A DNA stretch of 64,000 nt from Pomphorhynchus laevis (GCA_012934845.2 WNNJ02003320.1:1-64000), one strand, 5' to 3'. Positions 33,084 through 44,817 are shown, counted from the first letter of the stretch. Made by a program: numbers and translations. Notes: generated from the sequence alone by a model not told the origin.

Positions 33084-34425
33084 TCCATTTTAAAAAATTT
33101 GCAAGGTAATCGAAATTAATACTGGTATAAAACACTATTTCAGTATTAATTCTACAAAAGAATTTTTAGAACAGACAAAAGGAATAAATTTTCAAAATAT
33201 AAATACATACGATTTTAGTACTCTTTATACAAATCTAGGTTTAGTAGATATTAAAGAAGCGTTAGTAAAATTAATTAATCTTATATTCGGAAAAAGATAT
33301 ACATATATATGTTATAATAATTATAACGCCTATCTAACAAAAATTAAACCATCAAATAAATATAAATATATGGATAAAATTGAATAATAGAATCCTTAAA
33401 TATTTTGATAAATCAAAATTATTTAAAAGTAGGGACATCCATATTTAGACAAGTAAAAGATGTTCCAATGGGTAGTAATAGTAGCCCAATTATAGCTGAC
33501 TTGTTTTTAAGCTTTATAGAATATGAATTTGTTCATAACTGTGTAAAAACTAAATCTAAACAATATAAATATATGAAATATATGTTTCGATACATTGATG
33601 ATATATGTGTATTTAATTCTAATAATTTTTATTCAATTAGTGAGCACATTTATCCAGAAAGCCTTATTCTTAACAAAACCAATATTAATGATAAAGAAGG
33701 TGTATATCTAGATATGAACATTAAATTAACATTAACTAAAACTACTATTAATTTATATCGTAAAGATGACATATTTAAATTTACAAGAAATATATTTTTG
33801 CATGAGCATTCATGCATACCATATAATATAAAATATAATACATTAAATAATGAAATTTTAAGAATTGCAACAATATGTAATGATATTGGCTTTCTTCAAA
33901 ATCATTTAAATAATTTAATAGATACATATTTTAAACTAGGTTACTATAAAAATAACATCAAGCAGAAAATAGTAAAATATATAAATCAACACAATAATAT
34001 AAAGAATAAATTTAAACTCTTAAGTGGCAAATTTTTATGGATGGATAATAAATAATATACTTTGCATTAGAATAAGATACTAGATAGTTATTTCAGAGGA
34101 AATACATCATTAGCATGTATTTGGCCTCGCTGCTATGTTGGGTAGAGGAGTTAGGGGCCGAAACCTGATAGCATAGCAGTTCCTCCTGATGACCTCTAAT
34201 TCTTATTCTGATACAACGTCTGTTATTTATTAGTCAATTCATAAAAATGACGTTTATTTTAAATTTTATTTTTTATTTTTTATTTTTTTTTTAACTTGAT
34301 TTAAATTATAGAAAATCTAAAAACAATTATTAATTTTATTATTTAATTATTAAATTTTGATTTAGCATTATTATGTTTTGTTTATTTTATAATTATATTA
34401 AATACGTAGACTCAGTTAGCTGATT
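33084..34425 (+). mobile_element. Naiad-type PLE, 5'-truncated
   Basis: Begins inside the RT (IEINTGIKHYFSINSTKEF), with motif A YDFSTLYTNLGL, then frame 33405-34055 with motif B MGSNSSPIIADLF, motif C FRYIDDICVF and the RT tail ending GKFLWMDNK. 3' UTR motifs at 34113-34180 and the terminal ACGTAGACTCAGTTAGC at 34399. It interrupts the family A element on its left. Confidence 0.85.
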
Positions 34426-34879
34426 TAATTTGTTCTACTGACATGTTATTATTGACCTGTGGACTTTGTTTTCCCGGTAATATGACCTCTGTCAGAAATA
34501 CTGAAACTATGTATTATTGGTTACGACTTTACTATTATTTTTTCTTATTTTCAAACAAGCATGAATTATTAATTCTTAAAAAAGGGAGAAGTTTGCATCC
34601 CAAGGTGTTTACACTTTAAAATGTAAACTGCTTCACGTGATCACGTTTAAGAGACCAGGTAATGGCCAATAGCTAGGTCGCGTAGCGCGTGGAGTGAAGG
34701 TGGTAGATCTTTATAGATATTGTTCCAGCCTGCAACCGCCTTAAGCAGGGCAGCCCCCTGTCAGATGCTGCTGGATGGCCCGTTGTAAGTTTAGTCTGAG
34801 TCAACTAAACTAGGTGGCGACACCGAAAAAGCAACGTTAAAAATTATGACTTAAAAGTTACATGTACTCAACCATATTG
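34426..34879 (+). other. Possible Naiad 5' leader, GC-richer segment
   Basis: No frame. 34655-34830 is markedly GC-richer than its surroundings (GCAACCGCCTTAAGCAGGGC, TGCTGCTGGATGGCCCG). Near-palindromes GTTTACA..TGTAAAC (34607-34628) and ACGTGATCACGT (34633-34644) lie upstream. Since the Naiad coding region starts just after it, it may be a 5' UTR, but the 10025-13100 copy does not share it. Confidence 0.3.
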
Positions 34880-35660
34880 GAAAAATACGTAAGTACTAAT
34901 GATTTCAATTTTAGATCTTTTAAATGTAACAGAAAAAATTGTATAGTTTGTGATGTTATAAATAATAACAATTGTATCGTAAGTAATACGACAAACAAAT
35001 GTTTTTCATTAAATATTAATAATAATTGTAACTGCAATACTGCAGGTGTAGTGTATCTTATACAATGTACATGTGGATTGCAATATATAGGAAAAACATC
35101 AAATGTTAAAAACTAGGTTTAGGCAACACATATATAATATACAGCATAATAGTCAAACTATATTTCATAAACATATGAGATTAATAGGACATGATATTAA
35201 AAACTGTAAATTATTTATTTTAGAACATATTATCGAAGAAAATATTTCAATATTAAATCAAAAACTATTAGAAAAAGAAGATTTTTGGATTAAAACGCTT
35301 AATTCCATGTACCCATTAGGATTGAATGACGTGGTACAAGGAATTGGCAGAAGTAGAATAATACATAATAAACAACTATATTATAATAATCTAGTTTAAC
35401 GCAAACTAAGAAGTCATGGTGATAAAAGGAATAGGAAAAATAGAGTTAAAAATATTAAAAAAGATATGTATATAAATGAACGATTAGAAATATTAATACA
35501 ACTTTTATGTGATAATAAGCTAAAAGATCATTATGTAAATATAAGAAGTTTTTCTAAAGATATCATATGTTCAATAAATCAAAAATTAATTAACGACTAT
35601 GATAGGCTAAGTTATATAATAGACAGTTATTGTAATACAAAATACTATAATAATTACTAA
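34862..35660 (+). pseudogene. Naiad GIY-YIG nuclease and linker
   Basis: Zinc-type residues CNRKNCIVCDV then AGVVYLIQCTCGLQYIGKTS (34862-35116). After a frame change: RFRQHIYNIQHNSQTIFHKH, EHIIEENISILNQKLLEKED, FWIKTLNSMYPLGLNDVV (35103-35399). Linker 35466-35660 (RSFSKDIICSINQKLINDYD). The GIY, YIG, Arg, His and Glu positions of the family are present. Confidence 0.82.
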
Positions 35661-38600
35661 ATAATACTAAATAATTCTAAAAGTAAAGAAATAATAGGGT
35701 TAGATTTAAGTAAATATATTCCTAAAATAAGGTATAAACTCCTACTACCATTAGGACGAAAAATTTGTAATTATAATAAAGAATTAAAATCAATATGTAA
35801 CGATAATATTAGAAACATAATGGAAACAGAATGCAATTGTAAAAGTCTTAGTTTTGATAAAATAAATGAACATATATGTACCCATAATCTAGAATTAATT
35901 GAAAATTGTGAATTAAGAAAGCTGCTATCAAAAGGGTATAAATATAGATTAAATAATAACAACGACAAAAATAAAATTTACAATTCGTTATATAATAACT
36001 TAAATGATTACTTTAGTAAGCTGATCAATAGTGAAAGATCGAATATATTCAAGATAAAAATTTGGAAAGATGATATATTTGTTAAAATTAAAAATAAAAT
36101 GAAAATAACAAACAATTATAAAAGGAAAGATAAAATTAATAAAGATATGTATAAAGAACTTACTAAATTAAAGGATAACTATATAAAAACAACTATTGAT
36201 AAAGGTAGTAATAACTTTGTCTTCATATGCAAAATGCTTTATTATGATATACTAATGAAAGAGGTTTATTCTAATGATTTAAATGTAAATCCAACATATG
36301 AACGTAGTGAGTTGAGTTTAGAAACAATTATTACAAGTTTTTGTTCTATAATGGATAAAAAGGTATAAAGATTGAATTAGATAATAAAACTATACCTATA
36401 TTATATTGGAATCCAAAATTACATAAAAATCCAATAAAACCTAGGTTTATATGTAGTGCGTTTAAATGTACATTAAAACCACTTTCTGTCTATATGAATA
36501 AAATACTTAAAGTAATTAAAGCACATTTTAAAAAATATTGCAAGGTAATCGAAATTAATACCGGGATAAAACACTTTTTCAGTATTTATTCCACAAAAGA
36601 ATTTTTAGGATACACAAAAGGAATAAATTTTCAGAATATAAGTACAATTTTTGTACGCTTTATACAAATCTAGATTTAGCTGATATTAACGAAGCATTAA
36701 AAAATTAGTTAACTTTATATATAATATTTTTTATAAAAAAATCCTGTCTTAGCACATTTTATGTATTCATTTTAAATGAATTATATATAACAAGAAAAAA
36801 TATACACTAACCACAAACTTCATTAATAAATGTATAGATAACATAAATATAGCCGGACTTTTAAATAATTCTAAAAGTAAAGAAATAATAGGGTCAGATT
36901 TAAGTAAATATATTCCTAAAATAAGGTATAAACTCCTACTACCATTAGGACGAAAAATTTGTAATTATAATAAAGAATTAAAATCAATATGTAACGATAA
37001 TATAAGAAACATAATGGAAACAGAATGCAATTGTAAAAGTCTTAGTTTTGATAAAATAAATAAACATATATGTACCCATAATCTAGAATTAATTGAAAAT
37101 TGTGAATTAAGAAAGCTGCTATCAAAAGGGTATAAATATAGGTTAAATAACAACAACGACAAAAATAAAATTTACTGTTCGATGTATAATAACTTAAATG
37201 ATTACTTTAGTAACCTGATCAATAGTGAAAGCTCGAATATATCTAAGATAAAAATTTGGAAAGATTATATATTTGTTAAAATTAAAAATAAAATGAAAAT
37301 AACAAACAATTATAAAAGGAAAGATAAAATTAATAAAGATATGTATAAAGAACTTACTAAATTAAAGGATAACTATATAAAAACAACTATTGATAAAGCT
37401 AGTAATAACTTTGTCTTCATATGCAAAATGCTTTATTATGATATACTAATGAAAGAGGTTAATTCTAATGATTTAAATGTAAATCCAACATATGAACGTA
37501 GTGAGTTGAGTTTAGAAACAATTATTACAAGTCAATGTTCTATAATGGATAAAAAGGGTATAAAGATTGAATTAGATAATAAAACTATACCTATATTATA
37601 TTGGAATCCAAAATTACATAAAAATCTAATAACACCTAGGTTTATATGTAGTGCGTTTAAATGTACATTAAAACCACTTTCTGTCTATATGAATAAAATA
37701 CTTAAAGTAATTAAAGCACATTTTAAAAAATATTGCAAGGTAATCGAAATTAATACCGGGATAAAACACTTTTTCAGTATTTATTCCACAAAAGAATTTT
37801 TAGGATACACAAAAGGAATAAATTTTCAGAATATAAGTACAATTTTTGTACGCTTTATACAAATCTAGATTTAGCTGATATTAACGAAGCATTAAAAAAT
37901 TAGTTAACTTTATATATAATATTTTTTATAAAAAAATCCTGTCTTAGCACATTTTATGTATTCATTTTAAATGAATTATATATAACAAGAAAAAATATAC
38001 ACTAACCACAAACTTCATTAATAAATGTATAGATAACATAAATATAGCCGGACTTTTAAATAATTCTAAAAGTAAAGAAATAATAGGGTCAGATTTAAGT
38101 AAATATATTCCTAAAATAAGGTATAAACTCCTACTACCATTAGGACGAAAAATTTGTAATTATAATAAAGAATTAAAATCAATATGTAACGATAATATAA
38201 GAAACATAATGGAAACAGAATGCAATTGTAAAAGTCTTAGTTTTGATAAAATAAATAAACATATATGTACCCATAATCTAGAATTAATTGAAAATTGTGA
38301 ATTAAGAAAGCTGCTATCAAAAGGGTATAAATATAGGTTAAATAACAACAACGACAAAAATAAAATTTACTGTTCGATGTATAATAACTTAAATGATTAC
38401 TTTAGTAACCTGATCAATAGTGAAAGCTCGAATATATCTAAGATAAAAATTTGGAAAGATTATATATTTGTTAAAATTAAAAATAAAATGAAAATAACAA
38501 ACAATTATAAAAGGAAAGATAAAATTAATAAAGATATGTATAAAGAACTTACTAAATTAAAGGATAACTATATAAAAACAACTATTGATAAAGCTAGTAA

Positions 38601-38860
38601 TAACTTTGTCTTCATATGCAAAATGCTTTATTATGATATACTAATGAAAGAGGTTTATTCTAATGATTTAAATGTAAATCCAACATATGAACGTAGTGAG
38701 TTGAGTTTAGAAACAATTATTACAAGTCACTGTTCTATAATGGATAAAAAGGGTATAAAGGTTGAATCAGATAATTAAACTATACCTATATTATATTGGA
38801 ATCCAAAATTACATCAAAATCCAATAAAATCTAGGTTCATATGTAGTGCGTTTAAATGTA
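35660..38860 (+). repeat. Tandem triplication of Naiad linker/CxC/fingers, period 1194-1195
   Basis: The METECNCKSLSF start recurs at 35820, 37014 and 38209; the AGCCGGACTT marker recurs at 36851 and 38046. Units two and three are almost identical; unit one is slightly more diverged. Units one and two end with the same truncated motif A region (GTACGCTTTATACAAATC, then a broken stretch) before the next linker starts. Confidence 0.95.
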
Positions 38861-38883
38861 CATTAAAACCACTTTCTGTCTAT

Positions 38884-39900
38884 ATGAATAAAATACTTAA
38901 AGTAATTAAAGCACATTTTAAAAAATATTGCAAGGTAATCGAAATTAATACCGGGATAAAACACTTTTTCAGTATTAATTCCACAAAAGAATTTTTAGGA
39001 TACACAAAAGGAATAAATTTTCAGAATATAAATACATACGATTTTAGTACGCTTTATACAAATCTAGATTTAGTAGATATTAAAGAAGCGTTAGTAAAAT
39101 TAATTAACCTTATATTCGGAAAAAGATATACATATATATGTTATAATAATTATAACGCCTATCTAACAAAAATTAAACCATCAAATAAATATAAATATAT
39201 GGATAAAATTGAATTAATAGAATCCTTAAATATTTTGATAAATCAAAATTATTTAAAAGTAGGGACATCTATATTTAGACAAGTAAAAGGTGTTCCAATG
39301 GGTAGTAATAGTAGCCCAATTATAGCTGACTTGTTTTTACGCTTTATAGAATATGAATTTGTTCATAACTGTGTAAAAACTAAATCTAAACTATATAAAT
39401 ATATGAAATATATGTTTCGATACATTGATGATATATGTGTATTTAATTCTAATAATTTTTATTCAATTAGTGAGCACATTTGTCCAGAAAGCCTTATTCT
39501 TAACAAAACCAATATTAATGATAAAGAAGGTGTATATCTAGATATGAACATTAAATTAACATTAACTAAAACTACTATTAATTTATATCGTAAAGATGAC
39601 ATATTTAAATTTACAAGAAACATATTTTTGCATGAGCATTCATGCATACCATATAATATAAAATATAATACATTAAATAATGAAATTTTAAGAATTGCAA
39701 CAATATGTAATGATATTGGCTTTCTTCAAAATCATTTAAATAATTTAATAGATACATATTTTAAACTAGGTTACTATAAAAATAACATCAAGCAAAAAAT
39801 AGTAAAATATTTAAATCAGCACAATAATATAAAGAATAAATTTAAACTCTTAAGTGGCAAATTTTTATGGATGGATAATAAAAAATATACTTTGCATTAG
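38884..39900 (+). CDS. Naiad RT palm, thumb and tail, intact frame
   Basis: 338 codons without interruption: KYCKVIEINTGIKHFFSIN, motif A INTYDFSTLYTNLDLVD, IEYEFVHNC with motif B KGVPMGSNSSPIIADLFL, motif C MFRYIDDICVFNSN, KEGVYLDMNIKLTLTK, HEHSCIPYNIKYNTLNN, then the end GKFLWMDNKKYTLH. Upstream frame 38209-38778 carries the CxC and fingers; a single TAA (38776) separates them. This is the best-preserved Naiad RT in the window. Confidence 0.85.
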   Translation: MNKILKVIKAHFKKYCKVIEINTGIKHFFSINSTKEFLGYTKGINFQNINTYDFSTLYTNLDLVDIKEALVKLINLIFGKRYTYICYNNYNAYLTKIKPSNKYKYMDKIELIESLNILINQNYLKVGTSIFRQVKGVPMGSNSSPIIADLFLRFIEYEFVHNCVKTKSKLYKYMKYMFRYIDDICVFNSNNFYSISEHICPESLILNKTNINDKEGVYLDMNIKLTLTKTTINLYRKDDIFKFTRNIFLHEHSCIPYNIKYNTLNNEILRIATICNDIGFLQNHLNNLIDTYFKLGYYKNNIKQKIVKYLNQHNNIKNKFKLLSGKFLWMDNKKYTLH

Positions 39901-40253
39901 AATAAGACACTAGATAGTTATTTCAGAGGAAATACATCATTAGCATGTATTTGGCCCCGCTGCTATGTTGGGTAGAGGAGTTTGGGGCCGAAACCTGATA
40001 GCATAACAGTTCCTCCTGATGACCTCTTATTCCTTTTCTGATACAACATCTGTTATTTATTAGTCAATTCATAAAAATGACGTTTATTTTAAATTTTAAT
40101 TTTTATTATTTTTTTTAACTTGATTTAAATTATAGAAAATCTAAAAACAATTATTAATTTTATTATTTAATTATTAAATTTTGATTTAGCATTATTATGT
40201 TTTGTTTATTTTATAATTATATTGAATACGTAGATTCAGTTAGCTGATTTAAT

Positions 40254-40386
40254 TGATTTAAATTATAGAAAATCTAAAAACAATTATTAATTTTATTATT
40301 TAATTATTAAATTTTGATTTAGCATTATTATGTTTTGTTTATTTTATAATTATATTAAATACGTAGACTCTGTTAGCTGATTTAAT
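40254..40386 (+). repeat. Extra tandem copy of Naiad 3' tail
   Basis: Repeats about 131 bases of the preceding tail (TTGATTTAAATTATAGAAAA through ACGTAGACTCTGTTAGCTG). Partial head-to-tail tails are typical of PLE insertions. Confidence 0.85.
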
Positions 40387-40424
40387 TTCTTCTTCTTTTA
40401 TAAATAATATCTTTATGGAACGAA

Positions 40425-40505
40425 GAATAGTAGTTTTATTTACTACAACAAAACGTTTATGCCCGATATTTCGATAGCTACTGATATCATCGTCAGGAAA
40501 CTACA
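40425..40505 (-). mobile_element. Canonical PLE end with hammerhead-like core
   Basis: On the minus strand CTGACGA (40490-40496), a GATA/TATC stem, then GAAA (40469-40472) and TATCGGGCATAAACG. This is the CUGANGA-stem II-GAAA arrangement of PLE hammerhead motifs. Stems I and III are not clear. Confidence 0.45.
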
Positions 40506-40689
40506 AAAAATTACTAAAGTTGCCATTTATACAAATTACAATAAAACATAGAAACACGCTTCAAAGAAAAACGTTAATAATAATGATTTTCTTAACAAAA
40601 ATTATACAAAGGTTAAATAGAATTAAAACAAAAATAGAAAAAAAGAGACGTCAGAAATCAGAAATCATCGTCTTTCGGAAAAACTTGTC

Positions 40690-41440
40690 TACTTCTTCCA
40701 TCATCTTCATGGCCTCAGGTCCAGTGGGATCTGAGCCCCACAGCCAATCCAACACGCCGCCCTTCGACTGAACCACTCGGGGTCTTTCACCCCCCGAAGA
40801 GTCCAATCGACGCGGACTATGCTGGGTAATCGAGAGACGAAGAGCTTGAGAAACCTTAGCCTTTGCTCTGGGGGACGTCCTCTAGAGAAGAAGACTAATC
40901 CCGAGATAGCCCAAGTGCCCCAGAGGCGCACCTGAGTTTTCCCTTTTCAATACCAGATGCTGGGCCCGTTTCAGAGCCCATCTAGCTCTCTTCAGGATAC
41001 GTTTAAGTCTATCCAGGTCTGCTTTCGCCGACCAGTTCACCGTAACGGTGAACCCCAGGTATTTTACTCGACTCATGAAGACAGGGAGTGGTTGATTAGT
41101 CAAAATAGAGGAGAGAACAGAGAGTGTTAATCTCTTGAGCTTTTGCTTTGTTGCAGAAGCGCCATAAAAGACAACCACATGCGATTTGGCGGAGTTTAAA
41201 ATAAGATTGGACTTGAGTAACTGGTCTTTTAATCTTAAAAATAAACGGCTTATGTCTGAGACTGACGCGCATCAGGGTCGTCTTCATAATAGAATCGCTT
41301 TGTGTACAGCAGTATCTCCACCATCTTAACAATTCTCGCAGGCAACCCGAGGGATCTTAGAGAAGAGATAACAAATGGAATGGAGATGCGGTCAAATGCA
41401 GCAGAAAAATCAAGGAAAACAGCCACAATTCTCGCAGCCA
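40690..41440 (-). mobile_element. LINE RT fragment, minus strand
   Basis: Motif A VAVFLDFSAAFDRISIPFVI (41250-41441), then, after an apparent loss of motifs B and C, SNLILNSAKS-type residues, SRVKYLGFTVTVNWSAKADL, RLKRILKRARWALKRAQHL, and a C-terminal frame 40707-40931 (GRPPEQRLRFLKLFVSRLP). The clade is unknown to me. Same family as 2330-2715 and 43143-43640. It abuts a family A fragment at 41445. Confidence 0.7.
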
Positions 41441-41444
41441 TCTG

Positions 41445-42290
41445 GAGTCAACTCCAGATGGTCCAGCTGAACCTGTTGTACGTCGTGCTTCATAAATAAT
41501 TCTTTCTGCATCCAGCTCCTCAAAGCCTTCTGTATAAAACGGTAAGTCTGTCTGGTATGGGGAATTTACAATTACTTCATTTACTATACCAGCTGCTTGT
41601 GGATGTTTTTCTCTTAAAATATCTCGTACTGTTTTACCATTTATTTTCTCACTTAATTTTAGCACTCTCCCGAATTTGTAGTCAGGATCAAGTACTCTCA
41701 TAGCCTGAACAGTTTTCCCTGATTTCATCAGTTTGCGAAACGTGCTCTGCCATGATTTATTGTGTATTTCCCGGGAATGTGATAGACATTGTTGTATCGA
41801 TCTAGCTTCTGACATTAGTTCATCCAGTCTCCCACTCGTCCAAAGTTTCAATCTGCGATTAAGTATGATCCTAGCCACTGAAATTTTTCTTGTAGGAATA
41901 CGTTGGAGAATACACTGGCAAATAACCGTTATTGACATAAGTGCTGAACCATTAATATCATTGGAAGTTCCTACTAAACCAAATAGCTTTAAAAGTTCAT
42001 TTATGAATATTCTACTTTCATTACAACGTGGTAATCGAAAATGTGTGGTCTCCAATTATTTACCTCTTTAAAAGCTTTGCATATAGTTATACTTTTATCT
42101 ACTCCTTCATTTTGGATATCGCGAATGTAATCATCGCGAACGGTATTATTAGACATTAAAACACTGTTATTGTTCACACTTGATTTTCTCGAATAGTTAG
42201 GACTTGGACGTTCTATACGCACGCATCTGTTCTTACACTCAGGTGCACGGCAGTTGAAACAAGGCCTCTATTAATAATAATAAAGATTCA
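41445..42290 (-). mobile_element. Family A N-terminal fragment, minus strand
   Basis: From 42290 downward: CFNCRAPECKNRC (rest of the Cys-rich domain), a spacer, then the 41357-42055 frame with LPRCNESRIFINELLKLFG, RKISVARIILNRRLKLW, GKTVRDILREKHPQAAG and TTGSAGPSGVDSRWLREL, where it is cut by the LINE fragment. Matches the 31114 and 52,250-52,780 copies domain by domain. Confidence 0.8.
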
Positions 42291-42294
42291 ACGT

Positions 42295-43140
42295 CTTCCT
42301 GCGAAGCGTTCTGATCTCCCATCATGGGTAGCTGTAACTTCTACACCAACTCTCACTGATCGAATCCTCTCGAACGCATTTAAACTTAAGCATTCAAATT
42401 CATTCTCAAGAGTTTATATTCAACCAGATCGTTCATTATCTAAGCGCGAAGCTCATCGTAGCTTACTCAAAGAACTCAAAGAGAAAAAAGCGTTGTAACC
42501 ACAAAAATCTTTTCGTATACGTAATAATAGAATCATCACCATTAATAATGATGCGCATCATGCAAGCCCAAGGTATATTTAACCGATATAGATATTAACG
42601 ACTTGACAACTACGGTAGAAATTCGGCCAACGACAGAGCCAGACCAAATACTAAGTTAACATATGACTAGAACAACGATATCCTGGTAACATTAACTTAT
42701 GCAGCAACTCTCTCAAATAAAAAAATTATTTCTCCTCAAGATATTAAAATATTGTTATATAACGTTGAAGGTCTTCCAACGCTCATCACTGAGGGTATAG
42801 AGACTTTTATGAAGGAATTTGATGTAATCGTAATAACAGAAACATTCGCTTGCGGACCATTGTCATTACCAGGCTTCTATATATTTGAAAAATATGCTAT
42901 ACAAATGAATCGAGGAAGACCTATTGGTGGTGTACTCATAGCAGTTAAACCTTTCATATCGAATTGGAAAATATTTTACAGTCAGATTATTGTATAAGAG
43001 TAATATCACCAAAGATTCGCATAATTGGATGTTATTATGGCCCAACAACTAGTTTAGACGTCATTGTGAAGGACCTGCGTGAAACTCTTGATAGACTACC
43101 AGTCGATGTCCCAGTCGTAATTGCAGATGCAATTCCAGGT
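42295..43140 (+). mobile_element. LINE 5' part: ORF1 tail and endonuclease
   Basis: 42295-42500: RLPAKRSDLPSWVAVTSTP, ILSNAFKLKHSNSFSRVYIQ, SKREAHRSLLKELKEKKA, the end of a typical LINE ORF1. 42740-43140: KILLYNVEGL-type start, EFDVIVITETFACG, GRPIGGVLIAVKP, and RIIGCYYGPTTSLDVIVKDL, an apurinic-type endonuclease with the ITE motif, in two frames. It joins the fragment at 43143 at what looks like an internal deletion. Confidence 0.65.
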
Positions 43141-43142
43141 CC

Positions 43143-43640
43143 AAGTCAAATCTTATTTTAAACTCCGCCAAATCGAGGCGATTCTTTCATGGCATCCCCG
43201 CAACTAAGAAAAACTTAAGAGATTAGCACTCTCAGGGATCTACTCCATATTTGTCTCTGGACCACTTCCCACCTTCTCAAGTCGAGTAAAATACCTGGGC
43301 TTCACCGTTACGGTGAATTAGTCGGCGAAAGCTAACCTGGATAGACTCAAACGTATCCTGAAGAAAGCTAGGTGGGCCCTGAAACGGGCTCAGCATCTGT
43401 CATTGAAAGGGAAAACCCAGGTGCGCCTTTGGGGTACCTGGGCTATCTCGGGATTAGTCTTATTTTCGAGAGGACGTCCCCCTGAGCAAAGGCTAAGGTT
43501 TCTTAAGCTCCTCATCTCTCGTTTACCCAGCATAGTCCGCGTCGATTGGATTATTCAAAGGGTGAAAGACCACGGGTGGTTCAGTCGAAAGACGGCGTGT
43601 TGGATAGGTTTGGAGCTTAGATTCCCCTGGATTTGAGGCC
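43143..43640 (+). mobile_element. LINE 3' coding fragment
   Basis: Plus-strand relative of 40690-41217: YLGFTVTVN followed by a stop, then RLKRILKKARWALKRAQHL, and 43403-43636 (VRLWGTWAISGLVLFSRGRP, RLRFLKLLISRLPSIVRVDW). With the upstream endonuclease it may be one LINE that lost its central RT. Confidence 0.7.
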
Positions 43641-43789
43641 GTAAAAGTGGGAATAAGAAGAGGATCAGTGCAAATTGCGGTATGTTGGTTGATTTGTCGT
43701 ACTTACTGTTTTTGTTAATTATGTTATCTAGTTTATTTGATCGGTTGTATTTTTTAATTAAACTCTTATTACTTATTAATTAAGCACCC

Positions 43790-44222
43790 TGTTACATGCA
43801 GTACAAAGGATGTCGTATATCTAGAATGTTGTTCACTATGCTCGGCGCAATATATTGGTGAGTCTAGACGCTCTCCGAGTGAGAGACTGAATAATCGTAG
43901 ATCAGACATATTGAGGGGTAAAAAGACCCAAGATTCTATAGTGGAACATTGCATCGATACTCATAACATCACAGAAGATTGTTTCAATTACACTATCATC
44001 GCTAATAATACCGGCACTGATAAATTGAGAAAATATAACGAACAACAATGGGTCGGGCAGCTATTTTCTGATACACCAAATGGTATCAACAAACACCACT
44101 TTTACAAGTGGATTGATATCACATGGAACAATTATTACTTTCTTTGCTATATTCATGTTTTAAGTTTTTGTGTTTCTGTTATAGATTTGATAAAGCAAAT
44201 AAAAAGCGAAACGTCGTATTAA
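43790..44222 (+). pseudogene. GIY-YIG nuclease tail of a canonical-type PLE
   Basis: TKDVVYLECCSLCSAQYIGE (GIY-YIG core), SRRSPSERLNNRRSDILRGK, QDSIVEHCIDTHN, then NNTGTDKLRKYNEQQWVGQL ending near 44222. No RT follows; AGCGAAACGTCGT (44206-44218) lies in the 3' part, a form common next to PLE hammerheads. RT-proximal part is missing. It differs from the Naiad nuclease in sequence and context. Confidence 0.65.
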
Positions 44223-44224
44223 TT

Positions 44225-44817
44225 TCTTCGTTAAGACTGGTTTACTTTAATTATATATATTAAACGTATTCACATGATGGATCCCAGTAATCACTTACAT
44301 TCATAACCTACATTATATATATCGTTAAACAAATAGAGTAATTTAAAACATAAGGTAATTTAAAAAGTTAGCTGAATTGATCTTAATATTAAATATGCAT
44401 ATACACATATATTTGTACGAAATACGTAAAGTCAGTTTTAATTGATTTAAATTATATATAATTTTATTTTAATTGATTTATATATATTTCAAAAGCAAAA
44501 AATAAACATGGATCCATTTAAGCATCTCCCACTTTTTATCTCAAGTAGTTGTGTCTTTCTACTCAATGTGATAAATCACTGTACTGATTTTAAAAATATA
44601 TTGTACTTATGAAGATATTTACTGTAATCAGACGACGATAGCACATTTTTTAGCAATATCCATCATTTCGAATTAATGTCTTCCGAATAATAAATTGTAT
44701 ATACTTTTTCCAATTATTATAATTAGTAGCAAATGAAAGCGAGGAGACAAAGAGACTTTATAAAGAGACTTAAAAGAGACTTTAAAGCCAAAGAGACTAT
44801 AAAACAGTCTAGAAAAC
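44225..44817. other. No gene recognised
   Basis: AT-rich; 44355-44470 resembles 45217-45320 and 56079-56175 (GGTAATTTAAAAAGTTA..GATCTTAATATTAAATAT..ACGAAATACGTAAAGTCAG), a short repeat ending like a Naiad terminus. 44750-44810 has AGAGACTTTAAA-type small repeats. Confidence 0.5.

Larger units (their letters stand above)
34880..40252 (+). mobile_element. Naiad-type PLE with internal triplication
   Basis: Order on the plus strand: GIY-YIG nuclease (34862-35400), linker (35410-35660), then three tandem copies of linker-CxC-fingers (35660-38860), then a full RT palm (38884-39900) and a 3' UTR with the conserved motif (39950-40030) and terminal ACGTAGATTCAGTTAGC at 40229. Confirms the nuclease-first order seen in the minus-strand copy at 10025-13100. 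Confidence 0.85.

Noticed and set aside
34200-34260. CTGATGA in Naiad 3' ends as part of a hammerhead
   Set aside because: GAAAC lies upstream and not after a closing stem II, so the required order is not met; the crossing-stem reading fits better.
34655-34830. GC-rich segment as a piece of ribosomal RNA
   Set aside because: No recognisable rRNA core motif; it is better left as a possible element leader.
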